NCBI RefSeq assembly: GCF_001921865.1
Contig: NZ_MSCT01000008.1
Location: 186,001-250,000, forward strand
Source: Pseudomonas chlororaphis
GTDB lineage: Bacteria; Pseudomonadota; Gammaproteobacteria; Pseudomonadales; Pseudomonadaceae
DNA length: 64,000 nt
Reading direction: 5' to 3'
Shown here in pieces: positions 29,778 to 40,989 of the stretch (within the stretch, counting starts at the first letter, position 1; each line of letters starts with the position of its first letter). A program made the position numbers and the translations under genes. Under the pieces are notes generated by a model. The model ran no database searches and was not told the DNA's origin. It worked only from the letters and a program-made list of their open reading frames with translations.

Positions 29778-31679
29778 CTATTGCACCCAACGTTGGAGAA
29801 TTTGCTGCAGATCCGTGCGTTTGAACGGCTTGGCCAGGTAATCGTTCATTCCCGCCGCCAGGCATGCTTCGCGATCGCCCTGCAAGGCGTTGGCGGTCAA
29901 GGCAATGATCGGCAGATCGGCGCATCCGGGCAGTTGGCGGATCTGCCGGGTGGCTTCGTAACCGTCGATCAGCGGCAGTCGGCAGTCCATCAGGATCGCC
30001 TCGAAAATCAGGCTTTCGGCGCTGCGAATGGCCTGGGCGCCGTCGGTGGCGATGCTGACCGTGAAGCCCAGGCTGCGCAGCATGGCCTGGATCACGGTCT
30101 GGTTGACCGGGTTGTCTTCCACCAGCAGCACGTTGCGCCCTTCACCCTGGGCATGCCCGGCGTGCGCCCGTGGCGCCAGCACCGGCAGGCTCTGCTGGTA
30201 GAGCGCCAGCGGAATCTCCAGGGTGAACACCGACCCGCGGCCTTCTTCGCTCTGGGCGCGCAGGGTGCCGCCCATGCGTTCGGCCAGGGTCCGGGCGATC
30301 GGCAGCCCCAGGCCGGTGCCGCCGTAGCGCCGGGAAATCGAGCTGTCGGCCTGCTGGAAGGCGTTGAACATCAGCTCCAGGCTTTCGGGGCTGATACCGA
30401 TCCCGCTGTCGCGCACGCTACAGGTGAACCACAACAGTTCGTGGTCCAGGGATTGCCACTGCGCCTCGATGGCGACGCTGCCGTGTTCGGTGAACTTCAA
30501 GGCGTTGCCGATCAGGTTCACCAGGATCTGGCGGATGCGCGTCGGGTCGCCCTTGACCTGCAGCGACTCCATGCCGGGCGCCAGCCGCAGCTGCAGGTCC
30601 AGCCCGCGCTGCGCGGCGCTGTGCTGGAAGGCCTGGGCCGAGCTGCCGATCAGTTCGGCGAGACTGAACGGGATGTGTTCCAGCTCCAGGGCCGAACGCT
30701 CGATACGCGAGAAGTCGAGGATGTCGTTGATCACCTTGAGCAGGTGTTCGGTGGACTCGGAAGCCAGCGCCGCGTATTCGCTCTGCTCGTTGGTCATCTC
30801 GGTGGTCTCGAGCAATTGCAGCATGCCCAGCACACCGTTCATGGGCGTGCGCAGTTCATGGCTCATCATCGCCAGGAAGTCCGACTTGGCATTGTTGGCC
30901 CGCTCCGCTTCTTCGCGGGTCTGGATCAGTTGGGCCATCGCCTGGTGCTGCTCACGGCTGGCCTGTTCGAGGCCGGCGGCCAGGTTATTGATGTGCCGCG
31001 AAAGATCGCCCAGTTCGGCGTCGTCGACAATCGGCAGCGGGGTCTTGAAGTCGCCCTGTTGAATGGCCTTGACCGCGTTGCCCATGGCGCTGATCGGTTG
31101 CGCCAGGCTGGCGGCCAGGCGGCGGGCCAGCAGGAAGGTGAACAGCAGGGCGAACAGCGCGAGGATGCCGGCCTTGAACAGGATCTCCTGCTGGCGCTGG
31201 CTGAAGGCATCGTTGGACATGCCGACGATCACCCGCCCCAGGTAATCCTCGTTCGGGGTCCTGCTGGCGCCGGGGTCGTCCTGGAAGAAATCGTTGCTGA
31301 GCTGGATGCGTTGCAGGCGTACCGGCGCTTGGAACACTTCGACCTGCTGCGAGCGGTTGTGGGTCTCCGACGGTTGCTCGGCGTACACCAGAATATTGTT
31401 GCGGCTGTCCTGGACTTCGAGAAAGCGCACATGGGGCGTGGCCAGGGTGGCCTTGAGCAGGCTCTCCAGGCCTTCGCTGTTGCCCGAGATCACCCCGTAT
31501 TCGGTGGCGGGCGCCAGCTGGTTGGCGATCAGCTGGCCGGTATGGTTCAGCTCCTGGCGCAGGTCCTGGAGCCGGACGAAGGTAAAGAACCCGATCAGCA
31601 ACAGGGTCAGCAGCAGAGCCGGGCCGAGGCAGATGATCTGGGTGCGGGCATGGATGTCCCAACGGCGACGCAACGTCAT
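29778..31679 (-). CDS. hybrid sensor histidine kinase with receiver domain (PA1611-type position)
   Basis: A 633-residue inner-membrane hybrid kinase. TM1 is at about 14-36, a ~130-residue periplasmic region runs to ~165, TM2 is at about 168-190 and HAMP at ~190-245. The HisKA phospho-acceptor is in MMSHELRTPMNG (about 270-285), followed by the HATPase_c N and G boxes (NLIGNALKF, DSGIGIS, GGTGLGLPI). A C-terminal receiver has the phospho-Asp in AILMDCRLPLIDG. No Hpt domain is present, so phosphate must pass to a separate Hpt or modulate another kinase. It is next to fabA as PA1611 is in P. aeruginosa, which is reported to interact with RetS. Its start overlaps the binding-protein gene (ATGA). 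Confidence 0.93.
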   Translation of the reverse strand: MTLRRRWDIHARTQIICLGPALLLTLLLIGFFTFVRLQDLRQELNHTGQLIANQLAPATEYGVISGNSEGLESLLKATLATPHVRFLEVQDSRNNILVYAEQPSETHNRSQQVEVFQAPVRLQRIQLSNDFFQDDPGASRTPNEDYLGRVIVGMSNDAFSQRQQEILFKAGILALFALLFTFLLARRLAASLAQPISAMGNAVKAIQQGDFKTPLPIVDDAELGDLSRHINNLAAGLEQASREQHQAMAQLIQTREEAERANNAKSDFLAMMSHELRTPMNGVLGMLQLLETTEMTNEQSEYAALASESTEHLLKVINDILDFSRIERSALELEHIPFSLAELIGSSAQAFQHSAAQRGLDLQLRLAPGMESLQVKGDPTRIRQILVNLIGNALKFTEHGSVAIEAQWQSLDHELLWFTCSVRDSGIGISPESLELMFNAFQQADSSISRRYGGTGLGLPIARTLAERMGGTLRAQSEEGRGSVFTLEIPLALYQQSLPVLAPRAHAGHAQGEGRNVLLVEDNPVNQTVIQAMLRSLGFTVSIATDGAQAIRSAESLIFEAILMDCRLPLIDGYEATRQIRQLPGCADLPIIALTANALQGDREACLAAGMNDYLAKPFKRTDLQQILQRWVQ

Positions 31680-32605
31680 GGGCGTTTCTCTCCTTCGGCC
31701 AGCTGGGTCGCCACCGCTTGTTCGTCGATCGGTTCGACCCCCAGGGCGCGGGCCACTTGCGGATTGCTCGACACCTTGAACGGTTGTGGATACAGGCTGC
31801 GCGGCCAGTGGGTCGTGGGCCGGTCGAGCAAGTCGTCGAGTACTTGCAGCCAGTCCTGCTGGTCGCTGTAGGTGCTGGCCAGGCTGCCCGCCTTGACGAA
31901 GCCGGCATTCGGGCCGATCAGCGCCATTTGCCGGGCATAGCTGCTCAGTAACAGGTTCTTGGCGGTCTTGGGGTTATACAGCTGCGAGTCGTCCAGCCCC
32001 AGCAGGACGTCGCTGCTTTTCAGCAGGTTTTGCAGCGGGCGGCTGTCGTTGGTGTCGTCCCAGCGTTCGGCGACGATCTCCAGCGCCAGGGAATGGGCCG
32101 CCTGTTGCAGCTCCTTGAGCAGGAACTCGCTGTCGGCGCCGTAGAGCACGCCGACCCGCCGCGCCTGCGGCAGGATCTTGCGGATCAATTGCAATTGCCG
32201 ATCCAGCGGCGGGTCGCTCCATAACAGGCTCAGGTGCGGCGAAACGGTTGCTCCCAGGCGCTGCCGGGCCTGGATCCGGCCGATGCGCAGCACCAGGGTG
32301 GCCGGGCCATGGGCATCCTGTTGGCGCCACTCCAGGCTGGCCGGGTCGAGCAGGATCAGCCGGGTGCCCGCCGGCAATTGCGCGGGGGCCGGCAAGTTGG
32401 CCAGGGGCTCGAAGCGCACCTGGTCCTGGGGCCGCTGCTGCGCCAGGGCCCGGGCAAAGGCCTGGACGCCGGCGCTGTCCTCGGCGCCGGTCAGCAACAC
32501 CTGGGCCGCCCATGCGGGGCATGAGCCCCAGAGGCAACAGAACAGCAGCAGGCGAACCCGGAAGCGATTCAAGGCAGGCGTCATCCCTGACTGACGGTGG
32601 CTCAT
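31676..32605 (-). CDS. periplasmic ABC-type substrate-binding protein without a transporter
   Basis: A 309-residue protein with a signal peptide ending near CPAWAA (about residue 34). Two alpha/beta lobes follow, with RRVGVLYGADSEFLLKELQQAA in the ABC_sub_bind (TrpX/YtfQ-like) style and LGLDDSQLYNPKTAKNLLLSSYARQMALIGP in the second lobe. No permease or ATPase gene is nearby. It is one base after the TonB-dependent receptor gene and overlaps the kinase gene by four bases. I infer that it is a periplasmic ligand-binding partner of the kinase rather than a transport component. Confidence 0.85.
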   Translation of the reverse strand: MSHRQSGMTPALNRFRVRLLLFCCLWGSCPAWAAQVLLTGAEDSAGVQAFARALAQQRPQDQVRFEPLANLPAPAQLPAGTRLILLDPASLEWRQQDAHGPATLVLRIGRIQARQRLGATVSPHLSLLWSDPPLDRQLQLIRKILPQARRVGVLYGADSEFLLKELQQAAHSLALEIVAERWDDTNDSRPLQNLLKSSDVLLGLDDSQLYNPKTAKNLLLSSYARQMALIGPNAGFVKAGSLASTYSDQQDWLQVLDDLLDRPTTHWPRSLYPQPFKVSSNPQVARALGVEPIDEQAVATQLAEGEKRP

Positions 32606-32606
32606 G

Positions 32607-34730
32607 CTAGAACGTCAACTCCGCACTGAAGTAGAGGACGTGCCGCGAGTCGTAGTTGTTATCGGCAAACGTGGTGGGCTGGCCATCGAGCCGTTGCTGG
32701 AGAACGCCGGCCAGCTCCAGGCTGCCCTTGCCCAGGGAGAGACGCTTGGCCACGCGGGTGTCGACGCGCTCGAAGCGGTAACCGTTGAGCGCGCTGTCTC
32801 CATAATAGAAGAGGGCGCTGGACCAGCCCTGTCCCCAGTCGCGCAGCCAGCCCGCCGAGCCGCTGTGGCGCGCGGTCAATTGCTGGTCCAGCGGATTGCT
32901 GGCCTTGGCATCTATATAGGCGTAGGTCAGGCGCAACCGGTCCGCCGGGTTCAGGCGCCAGTCCAGCTGGGTTTCGCTACCGGCGAAACGCGAGGTGTTG
33001 CTGTTGCTGGCGATGTACTGGTTGTTGCGCAGCGGTTCGCTGATCATCCCGGTGATTTCGTCGTAGAACAGCTTCAGGTCGAGGTTCAGCCCGATGTCGG
33101 CGAAAAAGCCGTTGTAGCCCAGTTCGCGCGAGCGCATGCGCTCTTGCTCGAGGTCGCCCGGGCCGCGGGTCCTGACGAAATACTGGGCGCTGGGCCGGCC
33201 GTAGGCGCTGGGGTTCAGGTTGGTGACTCGGTAGCTCCAGTTGACGTTGTTCTCGAACATGTCCGGCGAACGGATCGCTTCGGAATACACCGCGCGCAGG
33301 CCGTGGCGCGGGTTGATCAGGTAGTTGACCGCCACCCGCGGGGTCAGCGAGCTGCCGCTTTGTTGCGAGTCCTCGAACATGGCGCCGCCCTGCAGCAGCC
33401 AATGTTCGCTGGCCCGCCACTCCAGCTGGCCGAACGCGCGCCAGGTGCTGTCGTCGAGGGTGCCGTTGAAATAGGTTTGCGAGTCGGCGCGGTCGTAGCG
33501 ATAGTTCAGGCCGCTGACCAGGCGCAGGCTGTCGGACAGGCTCAGGGTGTCCTGCAATTCCAGGTCGTAGCGCGATTCGCGGGCGCTCTGGTCGATGTCG
33601 CCGCAGACGGTGCGCTTGGCGCCGCCTTGCCATTGCGCCAGCACCTGGTTCCCCAGGGCCTGTTCGGCTGCGCTGCCCGCCGGGGCGCCGGAGCCGGTGA
33701 AGTTGTCCATGTGCCGGGCCAGCCGCTCGGCGTAGTTCGGGTTGAGCTGCCAGAGACGGGTCAGCTCCGGGCTGAACGATATTTCGGCATCGCAGGCGCG
33801 CCAGTTCTGCTGGCGGTCCCAGTGCTGGGCCGAGCCTTGTATATAAAGGCTGTGGTTCGGGTTGACGTCCAGGTTCCAGCGCAGCGAGCCGGCGTAATCC
33901 TTGGCGGTCACATCGGAGTTGTAGCCGGCCGAGGTAATTCCCGAGAACACCGGCCGGTAGGTATAGGGGCGCTGGTTGCTGCCTTCCTTGGCGCTCAATT
34001 GCCAGTCGATGCTCTGGCGTTCGTCGAGCACCTGGCTGACCGACAGGCTGAAGCGGTTCAAGCGTCGGCTGTCGCGGTAATCGGCGCCGTTGCGGTCGCT
34101 GTCGAAGCCGTCGTCTTCCTGCCCGGACAACGACAGGCGCAGGTCGCCGCCTTCCCAGCCGGTGCCCTGGCTGGCGTACCAGTCGCTGATACCGCGCTGG
34201 CCGCGGGTGACCTTGACCCGGGTGCCGTGGCTGTTGGCGGGCGAGCGAGTGATGATGTTGACCACCGCCATCAGCGCGTTGGCGCCGTAGCTGACGGTAT
34301 TGGGGCCGCGGAAGACCTCGATGCGCTCGATGTCCTCCATGGCTACCGGGATGTCGCTCCAGTCCACGGTCGCCAGGCCCGCGCGGTACACCGAGCGTCC
34401 GTCGATCAGTACCTGCATGCGCCGGGCTTCGCTGGCATTGGTGCCGTGATAGTTCACCGCGGCCTGGTTGCCGCTGATATTGCCGACCATCATCCCCGGC
34501 ACCAGGCGCAGCAGTTCGCTGATGTCGCGGGCACCGCTGGCGTTGATCAGTTCGCTGTCGAGCACGGTCATGCTTCCGGGCACCGCCGCGGGGGACTGTT
34601 TCAGTCGGGTGGCGGTGAGGATTTCCGGCAGCGGCTGGCTGTCCAGGAACAGGTCGTCGGCCAACGTTGGGGCGCTGCACAGCAGCGCCAGCCAGAGCGA
34701 TGAACGAGAGAGGGGAGGGCCAGGATGCAC
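32607..34730 (-). CDS. TonB-dependent outer-membrane receptor
   Basis: A 707-residue protein with signal peptide (cleavage near PTLADD, residue ~24), a TonB-box-like LPEILTATRL directly after it, and an N-terminal plug (about 35-160). The plug includes SELLRLVPGMMVGNISGNQ, the RMQVLIDGRSVYR strand and RIEVFRGPNTVSYGANALMAVVNIIT. A beta-barrel follows and ends in an aromatic residue (YFSAELTF). It starts with GTG. No siderophore genes are nearby; the receptor lacks the N-terminal signalling extension of FecA/FpvA types. The linked kinase could be the sensing output instead. Confidence 0.92.
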   Translation of the reverse strand: MHPGPPLSRSSLWLALLCSAPTLADDLFLDSQPLPEILTATRLKQSPAAVPGSMTVLDSELINASGARDISELLRLVPGMMVGNISGNQAAVNYHGTNASEARRMQVLIDGRSVYRAGLATVDWSDIPVAMEDIERIEVFRGPNTVSYGANALMAVVNIITRSPANSHGTRVKVTRGQRGISDWYASQGTGWEGGDLRLSLSGQEDDGFDSDRNGADYRDSRRLNRFSLSVSQVLDERQSIDWQLSAKEGSNQRPYTYRPVFSGITSAGYNSDVTAKDYAGSLRWNLDVNPNHSLYIQGSAQHWDRQQNWRACDAEISFSPELTRLWQLNPNYAERLARHMDNFTGSGAPAGSAAEQALGNQVLAQWQGGAKRTVCGDIDQSARESRYDLELQDTLSLSDSLRLVSGLNYRYDRADSQTYFNGTLDDSTWRAFGQLEWRASEHWLLQGGAMFEDSQQSGSSLTPRVAVNYLINPRHGLRAVYSEAIRSPDMFENNVNWSYRVTNLNPSAYGRPSAQYFVRTRGPGDLEQERMRSRELGYNGFFADIGLNLDLKLFYDEITGMISEPLRNNQYIASNSNTSRFAGSETQLDWRLNPADRLRLTYAYIDAKASNPLDQQLTARHSGSAGWLRDWGQGWSSALFYYGDSALNGYRFERVDTRVAKRLSLGKGSLELAGVLQQRLDGQPTTFADNNYDSRHVLYFSAELTF

Positions 34731-34882
34731 GGCACAGCCTTGGTAACGGATAATTGCCGCGCATGTTAACCGAGATGGCCGGCTTTTCCAGTCGATAACC
34801 CCGACATTCCACGTTCTAATCGGCTTTTTCCCGGCATTTGTGCCTAATTGTTCACGGGGCTGGCCGCCGCAGGGCCGCCCCG

Positions 34883-34888
34883 TATAAT
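34883..34888 (+). promoter_or_regulatory. -10 box upstream of gpsA
   Basis: A perfect TATAAT lies 36 bases before the gpsA start in the divergent gap with the receptor gene. The matching -35 region (CTGGCC, 17 bases upstream) is weak. Confidence 0.45.
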
Positions 34889-34924
34889 GCCGCCATCGCC
34901 ACTGTATGGATTGACGGATTGCAT

Positions 34925-35950
34925 ATGACTGAACAGCGCCCTATCGCGGTCCTGGGAGGCGGAAGTTTTGGTACCGCCGTGGCCAATCTGCTGGCCGAGA
35001 ACGGTCATCGGGTGCGGCAGTGGATGCGCGACCCGGAGCAGGCGGAAGCCATTCGCATCCATCGCGAAAATCCGCGTTACCTCAAAGGCATCAAGATTCA
35101 CCCGGCGGTGGAGCCGGTGACCGATCTGCTGGCTACTCTGAACGACAGCGACCTGTGTTTCGTCGCCTTGCCCTCCAGCGCCCTGCGCGCCGTGCTGGCG
35201 CCCCATGCGCAGCTGCTCGCCGGCAAGCTGCTGGTCAGCCTGACCAAGGGCATCGAGGCGCAGACCTTCAAGCTGATGAGCGAAATCCTCGAAGACATCG
35301 CCCCGCAAGCGCGGATCGGTGTGCTCTCCGGGCCGAACCTGGCCCGCGAAGTGGCCGAGCATGCCCTGACCGCCACCGTGGTCGCCAGCGAAGACGAAGA
35401 ACTCTGCCAGCGGGTCCAGGCCGCGCTGCACGGCCGTACGTTCCGCGTCTATGCCAGTGCCGACCGCTTCGGCGTCGAGCTGGGCGGGGCGTTGAAGAAC
35501 GTCTACGCGATCATCGCCGGCATGGCCGTGGCGCTGGGCATGGGGGAAAACACCAAGAGCATGCTGATTACCCGGGCGCTGGCGGAAATGACCCGTTTCG
35601 CCGTCAGCCAGGGCGCCAACCCGATGACCTTCCTCGGCCTGGCCGGGGTCGGCGACCTGATCGTCACCTGTTCGTCGCCCAAGAGCCGCAACTATCAGGT
35701 CGGCTTCGCCCTGGGCGAAGGCCTGAGCCTGACGGAGGCGGTGGATCGTCTCGGCGAAGTGGCCGAAGGCGTGAACACCCTCAAGGTGCTCAAGGTCAAG
35801 GCGCAGGAAGTGGGCGTTTATATGCCGCTGGTGGCGGGATTGCATGCCATCCTGTTCGAGGGGCGCACGCTGAACCAGGTCATCGAGCTGCTGATGCGCG
35901 GCGAGCCGAAAACCGATGTCGACTTTATCTCCACCAGTGGTTTCAACTGA
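34925..35950 (+). CDS. gpsA: glycerol-3-phosphate dehydrogenase [NAD(P)+]
   Basis: A 341-residue cytosolic enzyme that reduces dihydroxyacetone phosphate to sn-glycerol 3-phosphate for phospholipid synthesis. It has the Rossmann [18 protein letters not shown] at residues 9-26, the GPNLAREVA loop, and the catalytic Lys in [15 protein letters not shown]. The substrate-binding signature [14 protein letters not shown] is present near residue 255. ATG at 34925 gives the usual N-terminus. It heads a run with the DUF4389 gene and sixA, the same order as in P. aeruginosa. Confidence 0.97.
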   Translation: MTEQRPIAVLGGGSFGTAVANLLAENGHRVRQWMRDPEQAEAIRIHRENPRYLKGIKIHPAVEPVTDLLATLNDSDLCFVALPSSALRAVLAPHAQLLAGKLLVSLTKGIEAQTFKLMSEILEDIAPQARIGVLSGPNLAREVAEHALTATVVASEDEELCQRVQAALHGRTFRVYASADRFGVELGGALKNVYAIIAGMAVALGMGENTKSMLITRALAEMTRFAVSQGANPMTFLGLAGVGDLIVTCSSPKSRNYQVGFALGEGLSLTEAVDRLGEVAEGVNTLKVLKVKAQEVGVYMPLVAGLHAILFEGRTLNQVIELLMRGEPKTDVDFISTSGFN

Positions 35951-35968
35951 GCAGGGCAGGAGCGAGAC

Positions 35969-36316
35969 ATGAACGATAAGAATTCCGAAGCCAAGTACGA
36001 GTCCATCCTGTTGCGCGTGTTATGGATGCTGGTGTTCGTGCTGGTCTGGCAAGTGGCGCAATTCATCCTCGGGGCGCTGGTGCTGGTGCAGTTGATCTAT
36101 CGGCTGATCTATGGCTCGCCGAGCGCCAGCCTGATGAACTTCGGCGACAGCCTGAGCCAGTTCCTGGCACAGATCGGCCGTTTCGGCAGCTTCCATACCG
36201 ACCAGAAACCCTGGCCGTTCGCCGACTGGCCGACGCCGCGCGCGCCTGAAGGCGAAGCGCCGCACGTGGTGCCGCCAGCGCCGCATCCGGTACGCGACGA
36301 GGAGCCCAAGCTGTGA
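35969..36316 (+). CDS. DUF4389 membrane protein
   Basis: A 115-residue protein with a single long hydrophobic region (about 17-50: RVLWMLVFVLVWQVAQFILGALVLVQLIYRLIYG may be one or two helices). A FGDSLSQFLAQIGRF segment typical of DUF4389 and a Pro-rich C-terminal tail (APEGEAPHVVPPAPHPV) follow. AGGAGCG precedes the ATG. Function unknown. It lies 18 bases after gpsA and overlaps sixA by four bases, so all three are probably one transcript. Confidence 0.82.
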   Translation: MNDKNSEAKYESILLRVLWMLVFVLVWQVAQFILGALVLVQLIYRLIYGSPSASLMNFGDSLSQFLAQIGRFGSFHTDQKPWPFADWPTPRAPEGEAPHVVPPAPHPVRDEEPKL

Positions 36317-36762
36317 AGCTCTGGGTGCTACGCCACGGCGAAGCCGAACCCCATGCGCGCAGCGATGCCGAGCGCAACCTGACCGAACAGGGCCGCGCGG
36401 AAGCCTTGCGCAGCGCCGCGCAGCTGATCGGCCGGCCGCTCAGTGCAATCATCGCCAGCCCTTACGCCCGGGCGCAGCAGACGGCGCAGCTGGTGCGCGA
36501 GGCCCTGGGTTTCGAGGGGGAAATCCGTACCGTGCCCTGGCTGACGCCGGACAGCAACCCGCTGTCGGTGGTGGCCCAGCTCGACTCGGCGGACAACGTG
36601 CTGCTGGTCAGCCACCAGCCTTTGGTGGGCAATCTGATCGGCCTGTTGCAGCACGGCCACCTGCGCAACCCTCAGCCGATGCACACGGCGGGCCTGGCGG
36701 AACTTGAAGGCGATTGGCCGCTGGCCGGCCTGATGACCCTCAACAGCATCAAGAATCCCTGA
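36313..36762 (+). CDS. sixA: phosphohistidine phosphatase SixA
   Basis: A 149-residue member of the histidine phosphatase (phosphoglycerate-mutase-like) branch. It has the catalytic RHGEAEPH at residues 7-14 (His8) and the second His in LLVSHQPLVGNL near 98, with Arg in SPYARAQQTAQ. SixA removes phosphate from His of Hpt-type domains such as ArcB or of NPr; the partner here is unknown. The start is GTG overlapping the previous stop (GTGA). A REPIN follows. Confidence 0.93.
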   Translation: MKLWVLRHGEAEPHARSDAERNLTEQGRAEALRSAAQLIGRPLSAIIASPYARAQQTAQLVREALGFEGEIRTVPWLTPDSNPLSVVAQLDSADNVLLVSHQPLVGNLIGLLQHGHLRNPQPMHTAGLAELEGDWPLAGLMTLNSIKNP

Positions 36763-36775
36763 GCCCTTTCCCCTT

Positions 36776-36852
36776 CTGCAGGAGCGAGCTTGCTCGCGAA
36801 GCGGTGTACCTGGCATCGCCTGTCCTGATCGCCAGCAAGCTGGCTCCTGCAG
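36776..36852. repeat. REPIN: two inverted REP elements
   Basis: TGCAGGAGCGAGCTTGCTCG begins at 36778 and the inverted copy CCAGCAAGCTGGCTCCTGCA ends near 36851. Same core as the REPIN after sucD; the arms differ by a few substitutions. Confidence 0.85.
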
Positions 36853-37003
36853 TGGGATCATGCCGGCGCGCGATGAGGCGATGTCCCCATCGCGGCACGC
36901 CTCGCTTTCAGTATTGGCCCGCTACATTTCTTAACTTGCAGCCGCCCTTTGTGCATGGAATAGTCGCCCGAGCAAGTGCTTGGTTGGTCAGTCTCACGAT
37001 CAG

Positions 37004-37019
37004 AACAAAAACAAAGGAG
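37004..37019 (+). promoter_or_regulatory. A-rich Hfq/Crc-type motif overlapping a ribosome site
   Basis: AACAAAAACAAAGGAG sits 9 bases before the acyl-CoA ligase start and includes the Shine-Dalgarno. It fits the AAnAAnAA catabolite-activity motif bound by Hfq with Crc in Pseudomonas, which suggests catabolite repression at translation. Confidence 0.45.
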
Positions 37020-37027
37020 CGTGTCGC

Positions 37028-38695
<1,668 letters not shown>

Positions 38696-38725
38696 GCGCG
38701 GATAACCCCTATAAAGGATGCAGTG

Positions 38726-39169
38726 ATGAGCCTTTGGCGTACCACCCCGAATATCGAGCAGTTGAACGCGATCCAGAAAAACACCATCGGCGAGGTGCTG
38801 GATATCCGTTTCGAGTCTTTCGACGACGAATCGCTGACCGCCAGCATGGTGATCGACCATCGCACCCACCAGCCCTATGGCCTGCTGCACGGCGGCGCCT
38901 CGGTGGTGCTGGCGGAAACGGTCGGCTCCATGGCCAGCTACCTGTGCATCGACGCCAGTCAATTCTATTGCGTGGGGCTGGAGATCAACGCCAACCATCT
39001 GCGCGGCTTGCGTTCCGGGCGGGTGACGGCGGTGGCCAGGGCGATTCATCTCGGGCGCACCACCCATGTCTGGGACATCCGCCTGAGCAGCGACGAGGGC
39101 AAGGCCAGTTGCGTATCGCGCCTGACCATGGCCGTGGTGCCGCTGGGGCAGACGCCGCCGGGCCGCTGA
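38726..39169 (+). CDS. hotdog-fold acyl-CoA thioesterase (YdiI/EntH-like)
   Basis: A 147-residue hotdog protein. The active-site helix is HGGASVVLAETVGSMAS with catalytic Glu (about residue 63), the pattern of YdiI/EntH and 4-hydroxybenzoyl-CoA thioesterases of the Arthrobacter type. CVGLEINANHLRGLRSGRV follows as in the family. AAAGGATG precedes ATG 38726, which I prefer to GTG 38723. It is co-directional with and close to the acyl-CoA ligase. Confidence 0.9.
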   Translation: MSLWRTTPNIEQLNAIQKNTIGEVLDIRFESFDDESLTASMVIDHRTHQPYGLLHGGASVVLAETVGSMASYLCIDASQFYCVGLEINANHLRGLRSGRVTAVARAIHLGRTTHVWDIRLSSDEGKASCVSRLTMAVVPLGQTPPGR

Positions 39170-39281
39170 GCCGCGCCCATAGGCCAATGCGGCGTGTCAT
39201 TATTCTTGTCCGTTACTGTCATTGCCGTCGGGCCATGGCATGCGGACAATCAGCCATCGTCTTGTCCATGAGTTCGCCGGT

Positions 39282-40088
39282 ATGTCGCAACAGGTGTTTT
39301 TCGCTCACGCCAATGGGTTTCCCTCGGGAACCTACGGCAAGTTGTTCGCCGCCCTGGCGCCCGAGTATCAAGTGGCGCATTTGCAGCAGCATGCCCACGA
39401 CCCGCGGTTTCCGGCGGACGACAACTGGCTGAACCTGGTGGACGAACTGATCCACCACCTGCAACAGCAGGCCGAGCCGGTGTGGGGCGTTGGCCACTCT
39501 TTTGGCGGCGTCCTGCATTTGCATGCGGCGCTGCGTTGCCCCGAGCTTTATCGGGGGGTGGTGATGCTCGATTCGCCGGTGCTGACCCGTGCCGATCAGT
39601 GGGTGATCCGCGCCGCCAAGCGTTTCGGTTTCATCGACCGCCTGACCCCGGCCGGCCGTACCCTGGGCCGCCGCGAGGAGTTCAGCGACCTGGAGGCGGC
39701 GCGCGCCTATTTTGCCGGCAAGACCCTGTTCCGCGGTTTTGACCCGGAGTGTTTCGACGCTTACCTGCAACACGGTCTGCATCAGGTCGATGGCCGTTTG
39801 CGGCTGCGCTTCGACCCGGCCACCGAGATCAGCATCTATCGCGGCGTGCCGCACATCAGCCCGGGGCGTCCACGGCAGTTGCAGGTACCGTTGGCGGTGG
39901 TGCGCGGGCGCCAGAGCCGGGTGGTGATGAAGCACCACGCCAGCAGTGTCGGGCGCCTGCCCCTGGGCGAATCCCTGAGCATGCCGGGTGGGCATATGTT
40001 CCCGCTGGAGCGGCCGCAGGACACCGCCGCCTTGCTGAAAAAACTCTTCAGCCGCTGGGACGCCCGCGCCGAACGGAACTGCGCATGA
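39282..40088 (+). CDS. alpha/beta hydrolase
   Basis: A 268-residue protein with FFAHANGFPSGTYGK (oxyanion-side motif HANGF), nucleophile elbow GVGHSFGGVLHLHAA (Ser about residue 71) and the catalytic His in MPGGHMFPLERP. The frame is open further upstream but MSQQVFFAHANGFP is the natural start. Substrate unknown. It overlaps the next hydrolase by four bases (ATGA). The order matches the PA1621-PA1622 pair. Confidence 0.87.
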   Translation: MSQQVFFAHANGFPSGTYGKLFAALAPEYQVAHLQQHAHDPRFPADDNWLNLVDELIHHLQQQAEPVWGVGHSFGGVLHLHAALRCPELYRGVVMLDSPVLTRADQWVIRAAKRFGFIDRLTPAGRTLGRREEFSDLEAARAYFAGKTLFRGFDPECFDAYLQHGLHQVDGRLRLRFDPATEISIYRGVPHISPGRPRQLQVPLAVVRGRQSRVVMKHHASSVGRLPLGESLSMPGGHMFPLERPQDTAALLKKLFSRWDARAERNCA

Positions 40089-40939
40089 GCGCCGCGGTGG
40101 AAGAAGTCCGCCTGAGCCTGCCGCATATCGAGTTGGCGGCGCACTTGTTCGGCCCGGAAGACGGCTTGCCGGTCATCGCCCTGCATGGCTGGCTGGACAA
40201 CGCCAACAGCTTCGCGCGGCTGGCGCCCAAGCTGAACGGCTTGCGCATCGTCGCCCTGGACATGGCCGGGCATGGCCATTCCGGGCACCGCCCGCCGGGC
40301 GCCGGCTATGCGCTCTGGGATTACGCCCACGACGTTCTGCAGGTTGCCGAGCAATTGGGCTGGCAGCGTTTTGCCTTGCTGGGGCACTCCCTGGGGGCGA
40401 TCGTCTCGCTGGTGCTGGCCGGTTCGCTGCCCGAGCGGGTGAGCCATCTGGCGCTGATCGACGGGGTGATCCCGCCGACCGCCGCGGGGGAGAACGCCGC
40501 CGAGCGCATGGGCATGGCGCTGCAGGCCCAACTGGACCTGCGGGACAAGCGCAAGCCGGTCTACGCCACCCTGGATCGCGCCGTCGAGGCACGTATGAAA
40601 GGCCTGGTGGCGGTCAGCCGCGAAGCCGCCGAGCTGCTCGCCCAGCGCGGCCTGATGCCGGTCCCGGGCGGCTATACCTGGCGCAGCGACAGCCGCCTGA
40701 CCCTGGCTTCGCCGCTGCGCCTGACCGAGGACCAGGCCATGGCCTTCGTCCAGCGCCTGGCTTGCCCGGCCCATCTGCTGGTAGCGGCCGACGGCATGCT
40801 GGCCAAGCACCCGGAGTTGCTCGAACGGCTGCCCTTCAGCCGCGAACAGCTGCCTGGCGGCCATCACCTGCACCTGAACGACGAGTCCGGCGCGATCCTT
40901 GTTGCAGACTGTTTCAATAGGTTTTTCGCCGTTTCTTGA
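40085..40939 (+). CDS. alpha/beta hydrolase (epoxide hydrolase/esterase-like)
   Basis: A 284-residue alpha/beta hydrolase with [25 protein letters not shown], nucleophile elbow [12 protein letters not shown] (Ser about residue 102) and His in [13 protein letters not shown]. The LHGWLDNA pattern is shared with the MEST/Est-like serine hydrolases. It is translationally coupled to the preceding hydrolase. Substrate unknown. Confidence 0.87.
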   Translation: MSAAVEEVRLSLPHIELAAHLFGPEDGLPVIALHGWLDNANSFARLAPKLNGLRIVALDMAGHGHSGHRPPGAGYALWDYAHDVLQVAEQLGWQRFALLGHSLGAIVSLVLAGSLPERVSHLALIDGVIPPTAAGENAAERMGMALQAQLDLRDKRKPVYATLDRAVEARMKGLVAVSREAAELLAQRGLMPVPGGYTWRSDSRLTLASPLRLTEDQAMAFVQRLACPAHLLVAADGMLAKHPELLERLPFSREQLPGGHHLHLNDESGAILVADCFNRFFAVS

Positions 40940-40989
40940 CTTGCAGCGGGCAACTGTCGAGGCTGGGCGGGTTGAAATGGGAGACAACC

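Noticed and set aside
32604..34703. 699-codon open frame opposite the TonB-dependent receptor
   Set aside because: Shadow of a gene with clear signal peptide, plug and barrel; composition is that of antisense translation.
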